A stretch of DNA of 64,000 nucleotides from Piscicola geometra (Eukaryota; Annelida; Clitellata; Hirudinida; Piscicolidae): positions 2,536,184-2,600,183 of the forward strand of contig OX030970.1 in assembly GCA_943735955.1 (NCBI GenBank). Direction: 5' to 3'. A program made the position numbers and the translations under genes. The notes below the pieces were generated by a model that did no database searches, was not told the origin of the DNA, and saw nothing but the letters and a program-made list of their open reading frames with translations. Below, piece by piece: positions 24,001-33,000 of this stretch; positions within the stretch are counted from its first letter, which is position 1; every line of letters starts with the position of its first letter.

Positions 24001-27000
24001 CACGTCTTGGTGAGAAGAGTGGTGTAGCGAGGAACAACCTTAGCTTCATGAAAAATTGAGAAAAAAATCGACCGGTTTTTTTAAACGTTCATCTTTTACT
24101 GATGCCTAATTGACTGCACAAAAACATTTTTAGAGAAAAGACAGATATAAATATAATATAAATAGTAAGACAATATAAATAAGATCTTTTGATAAATTTA
24201 AAGACATAAATATAAGAATTATAATAACAATATTATAGATATGATAGATTCTGAATATACCATTAAAAACACTCAAGATTGATAATAGTTTTAAGATTTA
24301 AAATGCCGTTCTCAAAAGAACTTCAAGCAAGATCAAAGCAACACTCAGGCCTAATGACATTAAATCATTCAAGTGTCTGCCGAGGAGTTTTTAATGTCGC
24401 AGAATTCGAGAACATTTGAAGTGTTTTTTATAGTTTTAATGTAGAGAAAAACCCCCTCATTGAAGTATTTTTGGGGTTTAAGCGTTTTAAGTAGAGCTGT
24501 TCCAAGATTAAACATTTTAACCTAAAGTTAATTGTGTTTTAACTAGAGGTCGAACATTGATGATTTTTCATTCCCGGTCCCGTCCCGTTCCCGAATTTTG
24601 CTTCCCGTCCCGTTCCCGCAATTCGATTCCCGATCTCGACCCGTTCTCGAAACTTTTTTGGTTTTTATTAATTTTCGCTGCCGTTTTCACTGGTCCCAAA
24701 CTTGCTAGTCCTAACATTAAAAAAAATTTATTATTTGAAAGTCAGAAAATATTTTTGTTATCAAATTTTAAAAAAAGATTTAAATTTCAAATACTTATTG
24801 AAATTAAAGTATTTAAGTTAGTCATTCCTCATGAGTAATTCAATCAAGTCTTTATTGCTTATTATCCGGGTTAAACCCTTAAGAGTTTTAGCTTTCAAAT
24901 TAGATGATTTTGGGTCTGAAGTTAAATGACCCCATGTTGAAAAATCCCGTTCACAGGGAATATAACTTGCAGTTATACTAAACAAAATCTTGGCTAAATC
25001 TTGTAGTATTGGAAAATTGCTCATTTTACTCCAATAAAATAAAACATCTTTATAATCTTCAATTTTTTTGGGACGTAATTGTGAATATTTGTACAATTCA
25101 TCCTCTTCTGAATTTTTTTCTTCGTTCATTATTATTAATTCTTCAATGAAGTTATAAATATGTTTTTTAACAACATTCTTATTCTCCAAAACTGCAAATA
25201 TAGAATCATTCGTAAACCCGAGAAGATTTTGCTTCGATTCATTAATTCAAAAAAAATGCAAACGTATCTTATAGAGCCTTGAATCAATAGAACATCCAAT
25301 ATTTTTGCGTATTGGCATTGCAATAAATATTCATGTCTTGAGCCTGTTGCTCAAAAATACTTATCTGCACCCCCAACAAGTGCTGCAAGCGATCAGCTGT
25401 TTAGTTCTGCAGGGCAAATCTACGCAGATCGTCGCAGCAACCTTCTTGGTGAAAATATTTAAAAACTATTATTTCTGGCTTACAATATTCGTTTGTTTAG
25501 ATTTAATTATTTAAAAAAGTTGTTATCGTTTGATAATATTTTTTATTTTAATAAACACTTTTTAGTAGACCATTTTTATTGATGAAAAACTTTAATTTTG
25601 TAATATACGTTTGTTTGGATTTTCTTATTAAACTGGCATTAACATCGTTAAATACTATTTTTTTGTTTTTAATTAAAGTTGGGAAAAATTTCGGTTTTGG
25701 CCGAAAATCTGCTTACAATTTCGGTTTCGGCCGAAAATTGGATTTTAATTTCGGCCTAATTTCGGTTTCAGCCGAAATAAAAATATCTGTTTCGGTCGGT
25801 CTCTAATTGTATGACTAAGTTAACAATTTATTTATTTATTTTATTTATATAGACAATAAAAATCATTTAAAATTGTCTGTTAGATTATTCATTATTTGTA
25901 TTAAATATATAAATATTTATTTTTACAAAATAAATAGGAATAAAGAACAATTTCATTTTTTCATTCCCTGAAAAATGATATACATTTTTCTCTTTTGTTA
26001 CATGGTTAAAAATTAAAAAAGTTTTCTTACATTTTGATAGTATCAAATTAACTGAAATACATTGTAATATGATGAGAATAAAAGGAAATCTGGACATCCG
26101 TAAATAACAATTTTCCGTTCCAATTAGTTGCGATAGTTTCTCAATTTCTAATAATTATTATTTTATTTATTTAAAATTAACATATAATTAAGATTTAAAA
26201 AAACATAAAATAGCATAATCATAGTTATTTTAATAAATTCTGAAACGCGAGCCAACATTTATCCAAACTCTTTCACATCTTTAAGGTAGATTTCCGGATC
26301 ATAGTGATAACACACAACCGTCACGAAAGCTTGAAGAAGCTTTTAAACTCCATAGAAAGCATCCATCTGGACGGGGACACTGCGGCTTTAGAGATTTGGA
26401 TCGATCCAGACGAAAACGGAGTTGTACACAACCTCACCCTAGAAGCAGCCAATAACTTCACTTGGTCTAAAGGTTTTCATGTCAATAATCGCTTATTTAA
26501 ACTTCTTCGTAATAGAAAAATGTAAATTTGAAATATTTATAACATACAAATACTATGAAATATTTCAGGTTCTACCAGAGTTCACGTGCACCCAGCTAAC
26601 GTGGGAATACTAGGACAGTGGATAGACACTTGGAGACCGTTGAGTGCTCCTTCCTTCCGTCCCTTCTTCCCAGAAACAAGAAAAGTTGAACATGCAAGAC
26701 GAAACAAAGCGTCTTCTGAAACTACTTCTAATACTACCAATCAATCAAAAAAAACAACAGCAGGCCCTACAACCCCTGTTTATCCAAACATCGACAATTC
26801 TTTCATGACAAACCGTGAAATAGCACTGATTCTGGAAGACGACATGACCGTCTCACAGCACGCCTACCGCTGGCTCAAAGCAGTGCACAAGAAGTACAGC
26901 AAGAGACGAGATTTTGCTGGGGTTACTCTCTACAGCAACTCCGTCTCGGCCCATAACAACAGAAAAATACTCGTTGGTTGGTTAGTTAATTAATCAGTGA

Positions 27001-30000
27001 AAAAAAGTTATCCTAATAGCTAACAATCGAAGTTTGGTTTGAATATATAAACTCTAAAAGCTTCAAAAATTGGCTCGTTTAAATTATACTTTCCATCACA
27101 GCCCCCAGGAATCAATCCGCCTTCATGTACGTTGCTATCGGCACGTGGGGCTTCTCTCCTAACCCTCATTACTGGTATCTTTTCCAGGTTATTTACGTTT
27201 CTTGTAAGTACAAAATATTTTCAAATACCCGTCTTTCTTCTAAGTTATTTGCTTCTCCTGTATATATTTAAAGTAATTATCGTAAAACGCGATGTATAAG
27301 TAGAAACCTGCATGGACAATATACTAATTAGCTAATTTTTTCAATGGTAGTCTTCGTAGAAAAGTGAATACCTTCAAAATATCAGCTTTCCCTGTGAACA
27401 TTCTATATGGGACCTATATGGGTCCCATATGGGCAGCCCATATGGGACCCATGTCAAAATGCTACACCGATTTATGTGGGTCCCATATGGGCTATATGGG
27501 CAACTATATGGGCAGCCCACATGAGGCCCATATGGGACCCATATGGGCTGCCCATATAGGGCCCATATAGCCCATATGGGGCCCACTTAATTCGGTGTAG
27601 CATTTTGACATGGGTCCCATATGGGCTGCCCACATAGGGCCTATATGGGCTGCCCACATAGGACCTATATGGGCTGCCCATATAGGGCCCATATGGGCTG
27701 CCCACATAGGACCTATATGGGCTGCCCATATAGGGCCCATATGGGCTGCCCATATAGGGCCCATATGGGCTATATGGGCTGCTTGTATAGCATATACGCT
27801 CAAACTTTTGAACACGAACACGATTGATTGATAAATTATTTATTGTAAAAAAAGGCAATTACAATATTTCTGCCAAACATAAATTTAAAGATGAAAAAAA
27901 AAGTCCAAATATAAAAAATTTGATTAATCGGATTCTTCAAAATCATTTATTTTTGATGTTGGCTGGCTTGCTCTTCTGCTTCTCTTTCCACCTCTGTCTC
28001 TGGCTCCTGTCAGCCATTTGGACACGTTTACCTCAATTTCTCTTTTGTTTGTTTGAGTGATCGTCGAGTTGGTTTTGATAGAACCTGTTGCGAATAATTT
28101 ATTGATGAATTAAATAACTGAAACTTAACATAGGATAATAAATCATGATGAGAGTATAATGAAACAGTATAATCATTATTATCTAACAACTTACGGTATA
28201 TAACGTTGAACATATTTGTGGTGCCGAAGGCTCTTTTTCCTTTCCGACCCACTAAATTGAACTGCATTGCCAATTCATTTGATAAGCAGTGGTTCATTAC
28301 TCGTCGGGCGACTTCCTCCACGGTTTTTCCACCGAAATCCCCAAGAAATAACACCTGTAGGTAAAAATATTGCAAAATTAAACAATAAATGTAAATATAC
28401 AATATATGTAAATATATAATATATGTAAATATACAATATATGTAAATATACAATACATTTAATATTTTCATACGATTGAATTTGAAAATGTGGCATCTTC
28501 AAATTTTTTATCAAGCTCATCAAATGATGACATTGATACAATAGGGAACTCTACTCCCTCAGGCAACAGAGGACCATCCCTCTGTTGCTTTTGTCCCTTC
28601 ATCATGGAGTTCACCATCTTCATGAGAACTCCCATGTCTGTTATTAGAGTCTCCACCCGTGTGACTAGCCTTACGAATGCGGGATCAGTTGAGAGACCTG
28701 TATAAATATTTTGATAAGGTGTTAAGATAAATAATAGTTGAGAATTTTCAGCAAAATCCATTTGGATTTAAATCAGCAACATTATTAAATGTAAGTTTCA
28801 AACCACTAGAAGACATCCTGGCTTTTTTTTTTAGTGGCGTTTCAGCTTCATCACAATCTGTGCAGCTTTCCAACTCAACTCTTGCATGTCCAAAAGTACC
28901 TTAAGATGTTAAGTTATACTAATAAATATTAAATACACAGTATATAACATATGTTATTAATTAAAGAAGAGGACAGTTGCAGTCCCTAAAAGAAAAATAG
29001 TCAATAAAATATAATCATCAGCAACATTAATAAATGTAGGTGTCAAACCACTAGAAGACATCTTCATCTTTTTTCGTTGTGGCGTTTCAGCTTCGTCAGA
29101 ATCATTAGATGAATCAGTATTTAATCGTAAGGGTTTAAAAGACCGCCTGAAAAGTAAAAGAATAACTTTCAGAAATATTAAGAAATAAATATTAGTTATG
29201 TTTATTTGTAAATAGTAAATGAAAACCTTTTAAGTTTTGATACTATCTCTTCAGATTCTGTCTGTAAATCTGAAGTACAATCGGCAAGCACCAGCTTCTT
29301 CCTTGCACGTTCATAAGTACCTAAGTTCATAAGATTTTAAAATATAGTGAGAATTATTAAATACCCAATATGTTATTAGTTTCAGATGCACATTCGCAGT
29401 CCCTAAAATGAATAAAGAAAATAAACGACACAGATTATGAACAGAATTGGTAAATACCTGCTGTTCCAAGGATCCTGATAGGATATTTTTCCCAGCCATT
29501 TCCTGGTTGTTCTCCCAATTTACACAATTGGGTATTTTTAATTGAGGTGAAGGGTGGCCAAAAGCAAAAAGCATCGTCCTCAGTTAGCCATTTAGATGGG
29601 ACGATAGCTGAACTTTTTTCATTGATAAACTCCACAATAGTGAAAAACATTTTGAAAATCTAAAAATAGATTTTCAATATTTATAAATATGTTTATTAAT
29701 TTTGTATAAAATCTGACATCGTTTAAATTTTAGGATAGGCTCACTTCCTATGCAAAAGTGGCAAAGACACGTACATTTTGTTATAAGGTAATAATAATAA
29801 TTTTTTAGACAAAGAGTTAATTTCTACGGTAATCATTTTTTTTGAATCAATTTTTACACGGTGCATTCCCAAAAGAGATGAGTCCAGTGGCTGATCGAAA
29901 AATGAACCTCTCTTTTCAAGAATTGCACAGTAAGCCAAGGTTTTATCAAATTGGTTTATCAAAATATTCTTAATTAATAAAATTTTATCTTCAAATTCAA

Positions 30001-33000
30001 AACAATTGTTACCCTGGGCAATGGTAACTAGTTTGTCAGCATCACAAAACTGCTGGAACTGTTTATAAAATTTGTCATCTGGCAAAGGACCATTGACATG
30101 AGGTTTTTTATGAATAGGCTGTATTTTTTTTTCAAATTTAACTAAATTTTCTTTTTCAGCAAGTCGTCTAACAATTTGTGCTACTGGATTTGATGGACGC
30201 CTGACAAGTTTTTTTATTTGCCCTAAGCAATTTTCATATGGAAAAGCAGATATCTCGTCTAAAGGACCATACTTTTTCGCATCATCTGCTAAATGAACCA
30301 AAGAATGAATATTATACACTAAATATTCATCTCCATAAAGTAAAGAAAAATTTTGGACAAAGTTTTTTAATAAATCACAAGCCAATGAGTTGTGATCAAT
30401 CATGCTTGGATTCAACAACAATGAAATAGCAACTGACAAAGTAGTAAAATTTTTATATGCTTCTTCAGCTAATCTACCTTTTAAAACAATTAAACCAGTA
30501 TAAATTAAAAATTGTCGCAGTTCTGTAGCTTTCCATTTTCCATATTCATATATAGACCGAGGCTTTCGAGCAAATTCATTAGGTAAATGAACTCTCAAAT
30601 TACGCAAATTTTCTGAAATGTTATCTAATACAAGCTTATGCAATCTATTCTTTAAAGGGCCTTTAAACCATAAACCTATCATTCTTTTCATGACACCAAG
30701 ACACACAAGGTGCATGTAATCGAGCGGAAATTGCGTTACAAGACCTATACCCAGGCCTTCTAAAGGTGATTGTTTTCCATATGAATGATGATCCTCATCA
30801 GACCTATCTTTAAACCCACTATCTGTTCTAAGATTACAATTAATTTTTGGCAGTGTAACTTTTCCTTTAAAAAAAAAACCAATCTGGACACATCTCTCAC
30901 AACTATTGTATCCTGAGTGTCCTTTGATACACTTAACAAATGCTCTTGCTGGAGCATCACAAATTATTGCATCTATAACTATTTGAATATTTTTCCCATT
31001 AAACTTATAGCCTTTCAAAACCAAGAGTTTCACTTCACAAACAAAATCTTTTAAAAATTCTTCCAATGAGAGCGGTTTAGTTTTTCCACAATATAAAGCA
31101 ACCACAAAAACACGCATTATCTTATTTTCTTTTATCCGTCCCAAAATCGGCCAAAGTTGAGTCAAGGAGCTATTAAAAAGTGGAATTCCATCAATATTAA
31201 AATGTAATGTCAAAGAATCCAAGTTTGCGAGATGAGGATATAATTGCAATTCTGAATTTAATGCTTTTGAAATACTTAAATAATTGTAATCACCTCCAGC
31301 AATTTTAGAAATGACAGCTTGTTTAGGCGTTGATAAAAGTGTTCTAGAATCTCGTGGCACTTTAAGACCATGTTTAGCGAGAATATGCAGCAATTCAGAT
31401 TGCGCTTTATGACTAATATTATACATCAGAGCCCAGGTAACCAACTGCTGTTTGAGATCTGAATCACTCGTATCAGAATCACTTGATGATTTGGCATTAG
31501 AATTGTGACTTTCTATGTCAAAATCGCTATATATAATTTCATCATCATCTGAAGTCATCTCATAATTACTACTTTCATTAAGAATTTCACTTATAATTAC
31601 TTCATCAAAGCCTTTCACACGTGGACTGCACGCTCTTTCATCAAAGCCTTTCACACGTGGACTGCACGCTCTTTCATCCAAGCCTTTCACACGTGGACTG
31701 CACGCTTTTTCACACAAGCCTTTTGCACGTGCACTGTCATCTATAACCCTACATTTGAAATCCTTAACTTTTGCACTTTTTTTTGAGCTGTTACTTTCTT
31801 GGGAATGATTGCTTTCTAAAATTTCGGCTACTTTTCTTTTAATATGTCGAGCTCTGGTACTTCTACAATAAGAAAATACGTTATCCATATCATATAAACA
31901 AATACTCACTTTTTGGAAGAAGTAATCTTTCAAGTAATAAATTGGTATTTAGGAAATATAATGAGTTTTCAATATCAGAGAAGAGAAATCCACGATTGCG
32001 ATAACGATGGGTTAGACCGGAAATCATAGAAAGAATAATCTAAATTATTTAAAAGATATGAAAACGAAATTTGTCAGAAACATTCTGTAAAAGTATACAA
32101 TTAATATTTGAAATTATTTTTTTACATTTTTTTTACAAATGTATTCAAATTCAGTCCATTTGTAAATAAATTTTTTACCAAAACCATGGCCAAATGTTAC
32201 ACTAATTCAAAGCCCATTAAGCCCATATAGGACCCATGTAGGACCCACATAGGCTTTCCTTGAAAACACTTAGAATTTTTATTTTTTTAAAGCCCATTAA
32301 GCCCATATAGGACCCATATAGGACCCACATTGGCTTTCCATAAAAACACTTCAACTTTTTTCATTATTCAAAGCCCATTTAGCCCATATAGGACCCATAT
32401 AGGACCCACATAGGCTTTCCATAAAAACACTTTAACTTTTTTAATTATTCAAAACCCATTTAGCCCATATAGGACCCATATAGGACCCACATAGGCTTTC
32501 CATAAAAACACTTTAACTTTTTTTTAATTCAAAACCCATTTAGCCCATATAGGACCCATATAGGACCCACATAGGCTTTCCATAAAAACACTTTAACTTT
32601 TTTTATTATTCAAAACCCATTTAGCCCATATAGGACCCATATAGGACCCACATAGGCTTTCCATAAAAACACTTTAACTTTTTTTATTATTCAAAACTCA
32701 TTTAGCCCATATAGGACCCATATAGGACCCACATAGGCTTTCCATAAAAACACTTTAACTTTTTATTATTATTCAAAGCCCATTTAGCCCATATAGGACC
32801 CATATAGGACCCACATAGGCTTTCCATAAAAACACTTTAACTTTTTTTATTATTCAAAGCCCATTTAGCCCATATAGGACCCATATAGGACCCACATAGG
32901 CTTTCTATAAAAACACCTTAACTTTTTTAATTATTCAAAACCCATTTAGCCCATATAGGACCCATATAGGACCCACATAGGCTTTCTATAAAAACACTTT

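Larger units (their letters stand above)
22790..25805. mobile_element. hAT transposon with 8-bp duplication and nested insertions
   Basis: Starts TAGAGACCGACTGAAA and ends TTTCGGTCGGTCTCTA (inverted). It is flanked by the direct repeat ATTGTATG at 22782-22789 and 25806-25813. Subterminal regions are rich in TTTCGGTTTCGGCCGAAA-like palindromic motifs at both ends. It holds a decayed hAT transposase C-terminus (25295-25520, plus), a LINE scrap (23380-24040, minus) and another hAT fragment (24544-25260, minus). About 3.0 kb in GT-B intron 1. Confidence 0.82.

Noticed and set aside
27364..27858. Open frames of Gly-Pro-Ile-Trp-Ala-His repeats on both strands
   Set aside because: Palindromic CCCATATGGG units create open frames in several registers; they are transposon subterminal DNA, not protein.
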